Assembly (NCBI GenBank): GCA_017443595.1
Contig: JAFSYU010000053.1
Location: forward strand, 1-56,573
DNA from: Clostridia bacterium
GTDB taxonomy: Bacteria > Bacillota > Clostridia > Oscillospirales > CAG-272
DNA length: 56,573 nt
Direction: 5' to 3'
In this document: positions 7,587 to 16,116 of the stretch, piece by piece
Position numbering within the stretch: position 1 is the first letter of the stretch
Layout of the letters: each line of letters opens with the position of its first letter
The notes under the pieces: model-generated
What the model saw: only the letters and a program-made list of their open reading frames with translations
Databases searched by the model: none
What the model was told of the DNA's origin: nothing
Program-made: the position numbers and the translations under genes

Positions 7587-9020
7587 TTACGGCGTATATT
7601 CGGTCTTTCTCGGATTGTTCAAATAATCATATCTGCTGCTGTCGTTTTTATGCAGCTCGTACATCTTCGGGAAATACTGTATCGGATCTACTCTCGTTTT
7701 GCCGTTGGGTTTGATTATCTCAAAGTGCAGATGGTTGCCGGTGGAATATCCGGTCGTTCCGACGTATGCGATGACCTGCCCCTGCTTAACGACGTCTCCT
7801 TCACGCGCGATCAGTTTTGACGCGTGTGCGTAAAGCGTTGAATAACCGTTTGAGTGGAGTATGACCACGTGATTTCCGTAAGATGAGGAATATTTAGCCT
7901 CAATGACTTTGCCGGCGGCTGCCGCGTATATGTCCGTTCCCCTGTTTGCTGCCAGGTCAAGAGCCTTGTGGAATCTGATGCCGGAGCCTATGGGGTTAGG
8001 CTCGTAACCGAACCAGCCGGATACTATGAACCACTGATCTACCGGAAGAGGCCACATATAGCCGTCTCCGTAAGCCGCGGCGCTTGCTTCTGCCAATCTT
8101 GCTCTTTCTATGTCGTCGCTTTTGGCAGACTGTTTGGCGCGCTCAGCCGCTCTTTTTGCAGCTTCCTCAGCCTCACGCTTTTTTCTTTCTTCTTCCTCTT
8201 TGCGCTTTCTTTCTTCCTCGCGCTTGCGCTCATCCTCAATGAGTTTTGCTTCTTCAGCGCGGGCTTTTTCTATCTTGGCGGTCAGTTCTTTTTCAGCTTC
8301 CTCACTTGACTGGAGCGTGGCTTCATAATCAAGCTGGTCCGCTTCAAGCTTTACTATGTATTCCATAGCCTCCGCTTTCAGTCTTTCGGACTCTTCAAGC
8401 TGGACGTTGAGCGCCGCCGCGTATTCTTCCTGTTCCTTTTTTGCTTCAGAGAGGTCGTATTTCTGTCCCTCGTATTTTGTTGACGTGTTTTCAAGATTCT
8501 GTATAAGGTGATCCTGATAATCCATCAGCGTGCCTATATACTGTATGTTTGACAGAAAATCCGATAAAGAAGCGGAATCAAGCAGAAATTCTATTGTTTT
8601 AAGTGCGGAAGAGCCGGATTCATAGTCGTAACGCAGAAATTCTATAAGAGAAGCTTCCTGAGACGCAAGATCATCCTCCGTCTCTTTTATTTCTTCTTCT
8701 TTTAATTCAATATATTCTCCGTAGGTGGCTATCAGCTTTTCCGTCGTAGTTATATCGTCGTTCAGAGTGGCGATCTTTTCTATGAGCTCCGTTTTTTTCT
8801 CTTCCGTCTGCTCAATATCGTTTTTTATCTCTTCTATCCTGTCGCGCGCCTGCTTTGAAGCTGCTTCCTGATCTTTCAGAAGAGACTGAAGACCGCTTAT
8901 TTCATTCTGTTTTGCTTTTATCTCATCGTTTGTGATAACGGCTGAAGGGACCGCAACAAAAACGGAGGAGACGAATATTATAACTAAAACAAAAGAAAAC
9001 AGTTTAATAATCTTTTTCAT
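7587..9020 (-). CDS. coiled-coil peptidoglycan endopeptidase, M23 family (EnvC/PcsB-like)
   Basis: The 477-aa protein has a signal peptide (1-27, ending VAVPSA), a long coiled coil (about 30-260), a Lys/Glu/Arg-rich stretch (255-300), and a C-terminal LytM/M23 domain (about 340-440). Zinc ligands are visible: His351 and Asp355 in 'FHKALDLA', then 'YAHAS' and 'HLHFE' (His430, His432). It should cut peptide cross-links of peptidoglycan outside the cell. The gene starts 8 bp after ftsX. In other bacteria FtsEX docks a coiled-coil hydrolase (EnvC, PcsB, CwlO) and switches it on with ATP hydrolysis, so this is the probable client of the FtsEX encoded just upstream. The domain is catalytically complete, unlike EnvC. 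Confidence 0.9.
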   Translation of the reverse strand: MKKIIKLFSFVLVIIFVSSVFVAVPSAVITNDEIKAKQNEISGLQSLLKDQEAASKQARDRIEEIKNDIEQTEEKKTELIEKIATLNDDITTTEKLIATYGEYIELKEEEIKETEDDLASQEASLIEFLRYDYESGSSALKTIEFLLDSASLSDFLSNIQYIGTLMDYQDHLIQNLENTSTKYEGQKYDLSEAKKEQEEYAAALNVQLEESERLKAEAMEYIVKLEADQLDYEATLQSSEEAEKELTAKIEKARAEEAKLIEDERKREEERKRKEEEERKKREAEEAAKRAAERAKQSAKSDDIERARLAEASAAAYGDGYMWPLPVDQWFIVSGWFGYEPNPIGSGIRFHKALDLAANRGTDIYAAAAGKVIEAKYSSSYGNHVVILHSNGYSTLYAHASKLIAREGDVVKQGQVIAYVGTTGYSTGNHLHFEIIKPNGKTRVDPIQYFPKMYELHKNDSSRYDYLNNPRKTEYTP

Positions 9021-9028
9021 TTTACAAA

Positions 9029-9943
9029 TTATACTTTTATGTATTTAGAAAGCGAGATCTTTGAGCCTATGTAGCAGGTGATGAAACTCAAAGCCAGAAA
9101 TCCCAGAGCCACAAAATACCACAACTGTGAAAACGGCGCTATCTGTATGAGATTTGACGCGGAAGAATTCTTTGTAAGCAAACTGAACAGATAGTTATAA
9201 GTCAAAAACTGCAGGAAAAACGCTATGACAGCGGAAATGAAGCCGGTGAACAGGGATTCTATCATAAACGGGAAGGAGATGAACCAGCCGGTCGCGCCTA
9301 TGTAGCGCATTATCTCTATTTCCTCGCTTCTGCTGCTTATCGCCATTCTTACCGTGTTCATTATGATTATTATGGATATGAACACTAAAACTATCATAAA
9401 CGCGCCGAATATCCATAAAATCGTGTTTTTCAGTTTTTCAAGCGTGTTTGCCGTCTCTAATTTATCCTCGACCGTGCGGAATTCCGGAAATTCCGATTTG
9501 TTCCGCAAGGTGAAAAGCAGATTTGTGGCATCCTGATCCGAGCCCGAATACGTTATTGTGTAAATTTCAAAAAACGGGTTGTTTTCCTCACTGAAACGGC
9601 TTAATACCTGCGGATGCTGAGCGTATTTTTCACGCATATTCGCAAGCGCTTCTTCACGCGAGGTGAATTTTACGCTTTCCACGTGGGGCAGAGCTGTGAG
9701 CCTGTTGTAAAGATCGTCAAGCTGCTCGTCCGGTATCTTTTCGTAATTGCACATACAAACTATCTCGTTCAATTCGTTTAGTGAATTGAGGTTGACGTAC
9801 AGATTGTATATGATAAGACCGAAGCTTCCGGAAACGAGCATACAGGAAGTAAGTATAAGTATTGACGCCAAAGACATGAGACTGTTTCTTGAAAAGCCTT
9901 TGAAGCTCCTTGACATCAGATAAGAAAAACTGTATCTACGCAT
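9029..9943 (-). CDS. ftsX: cell division ABC transporter permease FtsX
   Basis: 304 aa, with the FtsX layout: a first membrane segment (about 22-48), an extracellular loop of about 120 residues beginning 'NLNSLNELNEIVCMC', then three membrane segments near 175, 225 and 270. It pairs with FtsE and passes ATP-driven motion to an external peptidoglycan hydrolase. The start overlaps the end of ftsE by 8 bp, showing translational coupling. The N-terminal 'MRRYSFSYLMSRSFKGFSRN' matches the cytoplasmic tail typical of Firmicutes FtsX. Confidence 0.95.
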   Translation of the reverse strand: MRRYSFSYLMSRSFKGFSRNSLMSLASILILTSCMLVSGSFGLIIYNLYVNLNSLNELNEIVCMCNYEKIPDEQLDDLYNRLTALPHVESVKFTSREEALANMREKYAQHPQVLSRFSEENNPFFEIYTITYSGSDQDATNLLFTLRNKSEFPEFRTVEDKLETANTLEKLKNTILWIFGAFMIVLVFISIIIIMNTVRMAISSRSEEIEIMRYIGATGWFISFPFMIESLFTGFISAVIAFFLQFLTYNYLFSLLTKNSSASNLIQIAPFSQLWYFVALGFLALSFITCYIGSKISLSKYIKV

Positions 9944-10640
9944 TGGCAGCCTCCGTATTCTTTGAATCGTACACTATCTTTCCGTGCTCGAACTTGACAA
10001 CGCGTATATTATTGTAATTCTGTATGAGTTTGACGTCGTGCGTTATTATAAGGACCGTGCGTTTTCCGTTTTCTCCGAGCGATACGAGCAGGTCCATTAC
10101 CTCACGGCTCATGGACGGGGAAAGGTTTGCCGTCGGCTCGTCCGCTATCAGTATCTTCGGGTTGTTTACCAGAGCGCGCGCAAGCGCGGTACGCTGCTGT
10201 TCGCCGCCGGATATCTCCATGGGAAAATGGTTTGCACGCGCGGAAATATCAAGCATTGATAAAACGAGCGGCACGGTGGTCTTTATGGCTTTTGAAGACT
10301 TGCCTAAAACGCGCATTGCAAACGCAACGTTTTCATACACCGTGTATTTGGGAAACAGCTTGAAATCCTGGAAATCCATGCCTATCTGGCTTCTGTATTC
10401 CGGGATCTTTCTTTTTCTTATTTTTCTTAAATCGTATTTGTTTACGATAAGCGAACCGGAAGTCGGCGTTTCCATTCTTGTAAGAAGCCGCATAAGCGTG
10501 GTTTTGCCGGCGCCGTTGCTTCCGACGAGAAAGACTACTTCACCGTCGTCTATTTTGAGGTTTATATCGTTAAGCGCGGTGACCGTGGTCTCGCGCGTTG
10601 CCGATCTGTATGTTTTTGTAACGTGTTTGAATTCGATCAT
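9936..10640 (-). CDS. ftsE: cell division ABC transporter ATPase FtsE
   Basis: A 234-aa ABC ATPase with Walker A 'GSNGAGKTT' (40-48), signature 'ISGGEQQRTALARAL', Walker B 'ILIADEPTA' and switch His in 'LIITHD'. It is the cytoplasmic ATPase of FtsEX, which controls cell-wall hydrolysis at division or elongation. It lies 14 bp after the CdaR-like gene and overlaps ftsX by 8 bp. The upstream ribosome site is weak, so expression probably follows from the gene before it. Confidence 0.95.
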   Translation of the reverse strand: MIEFKHVTKTYRSATRETTVTALNDINLKIDDGEVVFLVGSNGAGKTTLMRLLTRMETPTSGSLIVNKYDLRKIRKRKIPEYRSQIGMDFQDFKLFPKYTVYENVAFAMRVLGKSSKAIKTTVPLVLSMLDISARANHFPMEISGGEQQRTALARALVNNPKILIADEPTANLSPSMSREVMDLLVSLGENGKRTVLIITHDVKLIQNYNNIRVVKFEHGKIVYDSKNTEAANA

Positions 10641-10654
10641 TTTAAGCTGTTTTA

Positions 10655-11740
10655 TCAGAATTTTACGGGTTTGCTTGACAGGTATTTTTTGACCATAAGA
10701 GCCACTTTGAAGGTTATGGCGTCGTCAAATTCACGAAGATCGAGCCCCGTCATTTTCTTTATTTTTTCAAGTCTGTAAACCAAGGTATTTCTGTGTACGA
10801 AAAGCTTGCGCGACGTTTCGGACACGTTCAGGTTGTTTTCAAAGAAGCACTGTATGGTCTGAAGAGTCTCGCGGTCAAGCTGGTCAAGAGATTCCTTTTT
10901 GAATATCTCGTGCAAAAACATTTCGCACAGCGTTGTGGGAAGCTGATATATAAGTCTGCCTATGCCGAGGTTTTCGTATGCTACTATGTCCTTTTCGGTA
11001 TCGAACACCTTGCCTACCTCAAGCGCGACCTGCGCTTCCTTGAATGAACGCGCAAGATCCTTAACGCCCTCCGCCGCGGTGCCTATACCGATGGATACCT
11101 TGGCGTAGAACTCTGACTGAAGCGTATCGGATATCTGCTTTGCTATGTTGTAAAGCTCCTGCGGATCGTATCCGGATCTTACCTCTTTAACTAAAACCAC
11201 GTCCTGTTCGCCCACGCTTATGACGTAATCCTTGTTTTTGTCCGGGAACATACCGGATATCATATCAAACGGTATGGAATCCGAACGGGAATTGAATTTA
11301 ATGAGCATTACAACGCGCAGCACGTCCGTGCTGAAGTGAAGCTCTTTGGATTTTATATAAATGTCGGAGGGCAGGATATTGTCAAGAATGATGTTTTTGA
11401 TAAATGAGCTTTTATCGTATTTTTCGTCATACAGATTCTTGATGTTGTTGAGCGATACGGCAAGTATGCCGCAGATCTTTTCCGCCGTTTTGTCTTCGCC
11501 CTCTGCAAAGACTATATATTCCGCTTTTGCCGCGGAACCTATGGGACGGTACGTGTAACCGTTTATCGTAACGGTCTCAGAGGTGTACGCAAGCTCATCC
11601 CTGACGCCGCGGCGTATTTCGCCTATGCGTACGAGCTCCGAGCAGGATATGACCGCGCCGTTTTCATCTATAACGCCTATGGTACGGTCCACCACGTCCT
11701 TCATCTGATGGATTATGCTCTGAAAAAGCCTGTTTGACAT
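10655..11740 (-). CDS. CdaR/PucR-type helix-turn-helix regulator
   Basis: 361 aa. The C-terminal 60 residues carry the PucR/CdaR helix-turn-helix ('NVSETSRKLFVHRNTLVYRLEKI'), preceded by a GGDEF-like central domain (about 165-270, 'VSIGIGTAAEGVKDLARSFKEAQVALEVG'). The N-terminal 110 residues resemble the sugar-diacid recognition region of CdaR, though the ligand is unknown. The gene opens a run with ftsE, ftsX and the M23 gene, with only 14 bp to ftsE, so it may control that operon; this linkage is an inference. ATG is preceded by AAAAGGGGATAG. Confidence 0.8.
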   Translation of the reverse strand: MSNRLFQSIIHQMKDVVDRTIGVIDENGAVISCSELVRIGEIRRGVRDELAYTSETVTINGYTYRPIGSAAKAEYIVFAEGEDKTAEKICGILAVSLNNIKNLYDEKYDKSSFIKNIILDNILPSDIYIKSKELHFSTDVLRVVMLIKFNSRSDSIPFDMISGMFPDKNKDYVISVGEQDVVLVKEVRSGYDPQELYNIAKQISDTLQSEFYAKVSIGIGTAAEGVKDLARSFKEAQVALEVGKVFDTEKDIVAYENLGIGRLIYQLPTTLCEMFLHEIFKKESLDQLDRETLQTIQCFFENNLNVSETSRKLFVHRNTLVYRLEKIKKMTGLDLREFDDAITFKVALMVKKYLSSKPVKF

Positions 11741-11913
11741 ATCTTTACTATCCCCTTTTAAAAATTATTGTACGGGCGATCTGCGACCGCCCTTTCCCTG
11801 AAATAATATTTATCACATTTTACTATATTTTTTGGGCAACTTCAATATTATACCCAAAAATTTTTTATAAACATTTTAAACTTTTGACGATATCTTTGTG
11901 AAATTTGACGAAA
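11741..11913 (-). promoter_or_regulatory. leader of the CdaR-ftsEX operon with palindromic repeat remnant
   Basis: On the minus strand TATAAT lies at 11847-11852, but the -35 at normal spacing is poor, so I score a promoter only weakly. Nearer the gene is GGGCGGTCGCAGATCGCCC (about 11774-11792), a palindrome similar to the GCGGGTGATCGGTGACCGC element of the array at 1424-2000, and it would lie in the 5' UTR. Confidence 0.35.
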
Positions 11914-12642
11914 TTATCCGAATTCGTAAGATACGGCGGACATAACGTATACCGGCGCCGTCTCACAGCGCAGTATGCGCTCTCCGAAAGTGACGGATAC
12001 AAGTCCCGCCGCGTCCGCAAGCTCTTTTTCAGTATCCGAAAAACCGCCTTCCGGTCCTATAAAAACGTGTATCTCTTTGCCTTTTATCCCGGATAACACG
12101 GAGCGCAGGGAAGTGTTTTTTTCTTTTTCATAGCAAAAAATACCGGCTGCGTTGTCGGGCAGAGAAGATACGGCGTTTTTGAAATCAACAAGCGGGAATA
12201 TCTGCGGAATAACGCCTCTGCCGCATTGCTGAGCGGCTTCTTTGCATATATCTTTATACCGCAGCAGTTTTTTATCAAACGCTTTTCCGTCAGGGCGTGA
12301 GATACATCTGTCGCTTAAAACCGGTATTATTCCGCATACGCCCAGCTCCGTGGCTTTTTGTATTATGAACTCAAATTTATCGCCTTTCGGAAGCGACTGA
12401 TATATGAAAGTCTTTACGGGAAGCTCCGCAGGAGACGGTTTTACGTCCACTATCTCACATACGGTCTCATCAGGTTTTGCGCTTTTAATAATGCAGACGG
12501 CGTCTTTACCTTCGCCGTCGCATATTATTAAACTTTCACCCTGCCGCATACGCAAAGCGGATGCGATATGAACGGAATCTTTTCCCGTTATAACAACGGT
12601 TTTACCGTTTATATCAAGTCCCGGGAAAAAGATCCGCGTCAC
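11914..12642 (-). CDS. rsmE: 16S rRNA m3U1498 methyltransferase
   Basis: The 242-aa RsmE methylates N3 of U1498 in 16S rRNA. A PUA-like N-terminal domain is followed by a SPOUT methyltransferase domain with the trefoil-knot motifs 'FIGPEGGFSDTEKE' and 'VTFGERILRCETA', which form the S-adenosylmethionine pocket. The start overlaps the preceding cupin regulator by 4 bp (ATGA type), so the two are coupled, an uncommon partner for rsmE, which more often follows prmA. Confidence 0.93.
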   Translation of the reverse strand: MTRIFFPGLDINGKTVVITGKDSVHIASALRMRQGESLIICDGEGKDAVCIIKSAKPDETVCEIVDVKPSPAELPVKTFIYQSLPKGDKFEFIIQKATELGVCGIIPVLSDRCISRPDGKAFDKKLLRYKDICKEAAQQCGRGVIPQIFPLVDFKNAVSSLPDNAAGIFCYEKEKNTSLRSVLSGIKGKEIHVFIGPEGGFSDTEKELADAAGLVSVTFGERILRCETAPVYVMSAVSYEFG

Positions 12643-13220
12643 TTTTGTTCATCCTCCGGTATGACCACGGCCAAAAACACGCAGTCCTGACCGCCCGTGG
12701 CTATCATGCCGTGCGGGTATTTTGAATCAAGATATATGCAGTCCCCGGCTTCAAGCATTTCCGTCTTGCCGTTAACCACCATGCGCAGCTGACCGGATAT
12801 GACCATGTCAAACTCCTGTCCGTCGTGAACGGAGAGCGGTATGGGAGCGTGCTGCGCCTCATCCGAATAAGGCGCGGTGACCATAAACGGCTCCACCTTT
12901 CTGCCTTTGAACAGATACGACATATTTTTGTAGGAAAAACCGTGGCGGCGTTCAACCGGTATGCCCTCGTTCTTTTTGACTACCTGATATACGGAAAGCC
13001 TCGGCGTTTCTCCCATTATGAGATCAGTTACGTCCACGCCCAGATGATGCGCGCATTTGTATAAAAAGGATATAGGTATATCGCGCTCGCCTTTTTCGCA
13101 GGCGGTATAAAATTCAACGTCCGTGCCCGTGACGGACGCCATTTCTTCCGCGGATATATCAAGTATGTCGCGCATTGCCGCAAGACGCGTGCCTATATTT
13201 TTAAGATCGGATTGTTCCAT
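12639..13220 (-). CDS. XRE-family regulator with C-terminal cupin domain
   Basis: The 193-aa protein starts at the ATG preceded by TTGGAGGC; a longer frame to 13277 lacks a ribosome site and would cross the promoter. Residues about 8-62 form an XRE helix-turn-helix; residues 110-190 form a single cupin ('VHDGQEFDMVISGQLRMVVNG', 'LEAGDCIYLDSKYPHGM'). Such proteins bind DNA and sense a small ligand in the cupin. No enzyme operon sits next to it, so the signal is unknown. Its promoter overlaps back-to-back with that of murE, suggesting possible cross-control. Confidence 0.85.
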   Translation of the reverse strand: MEQSDLKNIGTRLAAMRDILDISAEEMASVTGTDVEFYTACEKGERDIPISFLYKCAHHLGVDVTDLIMGETPRLSVYQVVKKNEGIPVERRHGFSYKNMSYLFKGRKVEPFMVTAPYSDEAQHAPIPLSVHDGQEFDMVISGQLRMVVNGKTEMLEAGDCIYLDSKYPHGMIATGGQDCVFLAVVIPEDEQK

Positions 13221-13248
13221 AACTGCCTCCAATTTATTTATCAATCTT

Positions 13249-13277
13249 ATTTTACCATATTTTTTTACATATTTCAA
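13249..13277 (-). promoter_or_regulatory. sigma-A promoter for the XRE-cupin gene
   Basis: On the minus strand TTGAAA (13277-13272), 17-bp spacer, TAAAAT (13254-13249), preceded by TGG. The start codon lies 28 bp downstream. Confidence 0.7.
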
Positions 13278-13298
13278 TAGATTAAATGCGTAATGCGG

Positions 13299-13327
13299 TT
13301 GATTTTTTTTTATTTTTCGGTTATAAT
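13299..13327 (+). promoter_or_regulatory. sigma-A promoter for the murE-like gene
   Basis: TTGATT (13299-13304), 17-bp T-rich spacer, TATAAT (13322-13327). The ATG at 13357 is 30 bp further. Confidence 0.75.
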
Positions 13328-13356
13328 TCAGTTAATGAAATTAAAAGGTGCGGATC

Positions 13357-14862
13357 ATGGACGTTTTATACGTATTTTCAGACTATTATAACAGGCTTAA
13401 AAAAGCCGGACTTGTCAGCGGCTGCAGCGGCAGCGTGGACGGGAAAATAAAATACTTATGCAGTGATTCAAAAAAAGCCGTGCCCGGCTCTATGTTCGTC
13501 TGCAAGGGCAATCACTTCAAGCCGGAATATCTGTACGACGCTATATCGCGCGGCGCGGTTTGTTACGTTTCCGAGAAAAAATACGACGCGGATATACCGT
13601 ATATAACGGTGACAGACGTACGCGCGGCTTTGGCGGAATTATCCGATATGTTCTACGGCTCGCCGTGGAAAGAACTGAAAATGACCGCCGTTACCGGAAC
13701 AAAGGGCAAAACGACGACGGTGCATTTTATTAAGGCGCTGCTTGACGCTCATTTTAAAAAGCAAAACGCGCCGCCCGCCGGTCTTATCTCCACCGTTGAG
13801 ACTTTTGACGGAGTGACCGCGGAGGAGAGCGTTAATTCCACGCCGGAGTCGATAGACTTGCAAAGGATCCTTTGCAGCTGCCGGCAAAACGGGCTTAAAG
13901 ACGTTGTCTGCGAGGTGTCGAGCCAGGCGCTCAAATATCACCGCGTCAGATGCATCGGGTTTGAAACCGCCGTGTTTACAAACATAGGAGAAGACCATAT
14001 TTCACCTGTCGAACATCCGGATTTTGAAGATTATTTTACATCAAAGCTGAAAATATTCTCTCAATGCAAAACGGCTGTGATAAACCGCCAAAGCGATTAT
14101 TTTGACAGAGTTTTATCCGCCGCGTCCGTGTGCGGTAAAGCAGTAACGTACGGAGATACGCCGGACTGCGACGTATATTATTCAAACGTAAGAAAAGAAA
14201 ACGGAAAAACCGTGTTTTATCTGAAAACGCCGCTGTTTGAGGGCGAATTCTCACTTAAAATAGCCGGATTTTTCAACGTTTCAAACGCCGCCGCCGCGGT
14301 GGCTGCGACGCTGCCGTACGATATAGACGAGCAGACGGTAAGAGAAACGCTTGCGGAAACCGTAATATCCGGCAGGATGGAAACTTACTGCGCGCCGGAT
14401 AATTCTGTCGTCGCAATAGTGGATTACGCGCACAACGCCATGTCGTTTGAAAATCTGTTTTCGTACGTACTAAAAGAATATCCCGGTTATCGCATAGTTT
14501 CCGTTTTCGGCTCCGTCGGAAACAAAGCGGAGGTAAGGCGGTACGCTCTCGGCAAAATCGCCGGCAAATACAGCGATTTCGTATATATCACGTCCGAGCA
14601 TCCGGATTTTGAGAGCCCGTACGCTATTGCGGAGCAGATAGCCGAGGGAATAAGAGAGGGCAAAGCAAAATATACCGTCATACCCGACAGAGAGCTTGCG
14701 GTCACCACCGCGGTAAAGGAAGCGGAGGAAAAGACCGTAGTGCTTATTTTAGGCGTCGGAGACGAGACGACGCAGCGTATAAACGGCGTTTTATATGAAC
14801 GCAGATCGGACAGCGAATGCGCGCTTTCCGCTTTGAAAGAAAGAACGGGAGTTTTGATTTAA
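13357..14862 (+). CDS. murE: Mur ligase, MurE type (UDP-MurNAc-tripeptide synthetase)
   Basis: 501 aa; ATG at 13357 follows AAAAGG with 8 nt spacing. Three Mur ligase domains are visible: N-terminal UDP-binding domain, central ATPase domain with P-loop 'VTGTKGKTTTVHF' and 'CEVSSQALKYHR', and C-terminal domain with 'VVAIVDYAHNAMSFENL' and 'ILGVGDETTQ'. MurE adds the third residue of the stem peptide to UDP-MurNAc-L-Ala-D-Glu. The usual specificity loop (DNPR for diaminopimelate) reads 'TSEHPDFESP' here, so the amino acid added cannot be assigned from it. It could be a MurE-like paralogue with another role. The stop abuts the start of a lipoprotein gene. Confidence 0.8.
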   Translation: MDVLYVFSDYYNRLKKAGLVSGCSGSVDGKIKYLCSDSKKAVPGSMFVCKGNHFKPEYLYDAISRGAVCYVSEKKYDADIPYITVTDVRAALAELSDMFYGSPWKELKMTAVTGTKGKTTTVHFIKALLDAHFKKQNAPPAGLISTVETFDGVTAEESVNSTPESIDLQRILCSCRQNGLKDVVCEVSSQALKYHRVRCIGFETAVFTNIGEDHISPVEHPDFEDYFTSKLKIFSQCKTAVINRQSDYFDRVLSAASVCGKAVTYGDTPDCDVYYSNVRKENGKTVFYLKTPLFEGEFSLKIAGFFNVSNAAAAVAATLPYDIDEQTVRETLAETVISGRMETYCAPDNSVVAIVDYAHNAMSFENLFSYVLKEYPGYRIVSVFGSVGNKAEVRRYALGKIAGKYSDFVYITSEHPDFESPYAIAEQIAEGIREGKAKYTVIPDRELAVTTAVKEAEEKTVVLILGVGDETTQRINGVLYERRSDSECALSALKERTGVLI

Positions 14863-16062
14863 GTGAAAAAAATAACGGTATTTATTATATTGGCGGCAAT
14901 ATGCATAGGCTCGCTCTGCGCTTGTTCCGAAAGCAGGCAGGATGCCAAAGACGCTTTTGGGCTGCCTTCCGTCGTTTCCGGTTTGCTTGATTCTTATAAA
15001 GAAAGCGTTGAAAAAAACATATTCAAGCCGTCTTTTGACGCGTACGCGGAAGACCTTGTTGAATACTCGTATATGACGGAAGACGGCATGCAGACCGCAC
15101 ATACGGAATTATCGTCGTCTTTCCGCCTATCCGACGGAGTTTTCGGCGTTACCGCGGGCCAAAACCCGTTCGTATTCGGCGACGGTTTTGCGGCGGACGG
15201 ATGTACCGTAAGAAGCGTTACGGACAAAACAAAAATACAAAAGGCGCTTGACGTGTTTATAAAAGCGTTCTGCACCGGCCTTAAAGATGGTGATTTTGAT
15301 ATCGCGCCGGACAGCATAAGAGCCGCGGAGGACGACGTTGAAGCGGACCGCGTCACGCTCAGGCTGCAGAGAGACGAGTATCTTCCCGCCTTCAACAGAG
15401 CCTTGACAGCGGTTAAAAACGACGCGGAAACAAAACGGTATTTAACGGACGTTACAGGCTTTTACGGTCTGCTGCACGGCAGGGAGGAAAGCGCGGAAGA
15501 GTTGTTTGACGCCGTGATCGGCGGGCTTGAAAACGCGGTCAAAGAAAGCACGGATCAGCTCATATGGCAAAGATACGTATATAAAAACAAGGTCGTCGCG
15601 GCGCGCCTCAAATTCGGCGATAACGTTATAAGATATATCTGCGCGGAAACGGAAAATTATACTGAACTCGATCTTTCGGCAAAGACAGGCGGAAAAGAAA
15701 TAACGCTTTCGTATGAGGCGAGAAGGACGGGAATGTCCGATACGTATAATATACGCCTTTCAAACGGCGACGAGATAACGTATTTTGACGGCACGGCTGA
15801 AAGCGCGTACAAGAGCGGTAATATAGGTTTTGAGTTAAGAGCCACGAAAAACGGCAGCGTCGTAAACGGATTCAAACTTGATATATCGTTTAACGGTGAA
15901 AAAAAGCCGACGTATAATGGAAGCGGTAATTATACAGTAAAAGGCGACAAAAAAACGTTTTCCTTTGAGCTTGTGTTCAACACGGCGGAAAACGTAACTG
16001 TAACCCCCGCGCAAAACGGCGATATAAGCCTTTATGAAGCCGTTAAAAAGGTGTTTTATTGA
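14863..16062 (+). CDS. lipoprotein of unknown function
   Basis: 399 aa starting at GTG immediately after the murE stop, with a GGGAG ribosome site inside murE. The leader ends in lipobox 'LCAC' (lipidated Cys21). The mature part is about 375 residues of mixed alpha/beta sequence with late strands such as 'ITLSYEARRTGMSDTYNIRL' and 'NIGFELRATKNGSVVNGF'. No family is recognised. Back-to-back coupling to murE hints at an envelope role. A terminator follows. Confidence 0.75.
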   Translation: MKKITVFIILAAICIGSLCACSESRQDAKDAFGLPSVVSGLLDSYKESVEKNIFKPSFDAYAEDLVEYSYMTEDGMQTAHTELSSSFRLSDGVFGVTAGQNPFVFGDGFAADGCTVRSVTDKTKIQKALDVFIKAFCTGLKDGDFDIAPDSIRAAEDDVEADRVTLRLQRDEYLPAFNRALTAVKNDAETKRYLTDVTGFYGLLHGREESAEELFDAVIGGLENAVKESTDQLIWQRYVYKNKVVAARLKFGDNVIRYICAETENYTELDLSAKTGGKEITLSYEARRTGMSDTYNIRLSNGDEITYFDGTAESAYKSGNIGFELRATKNGSVVNGFKLDISFNGEKKPTYNGSGNYTVKGDKKTFSFELVFNTAENVTVTPAQNGDISLYEAVKKVFY

Positions 16063-16076
16063 AGATCAAATAACAT

Positions 16077-16116
16077 AAACGCGCTTGCGGTGTTACACCC
16101 GTAAGCGCGTTTTTTC
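16077..16116. terminator. bidirectional terminator between murE operon and HAD gene
   Basis: AACGCGCTTGCGG pairs with CCGTAAGCGCGTT (one G-U), with T run on the plus strand (16109-16115) and A-rich flank for the minus strand. Confidence 0.85.
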
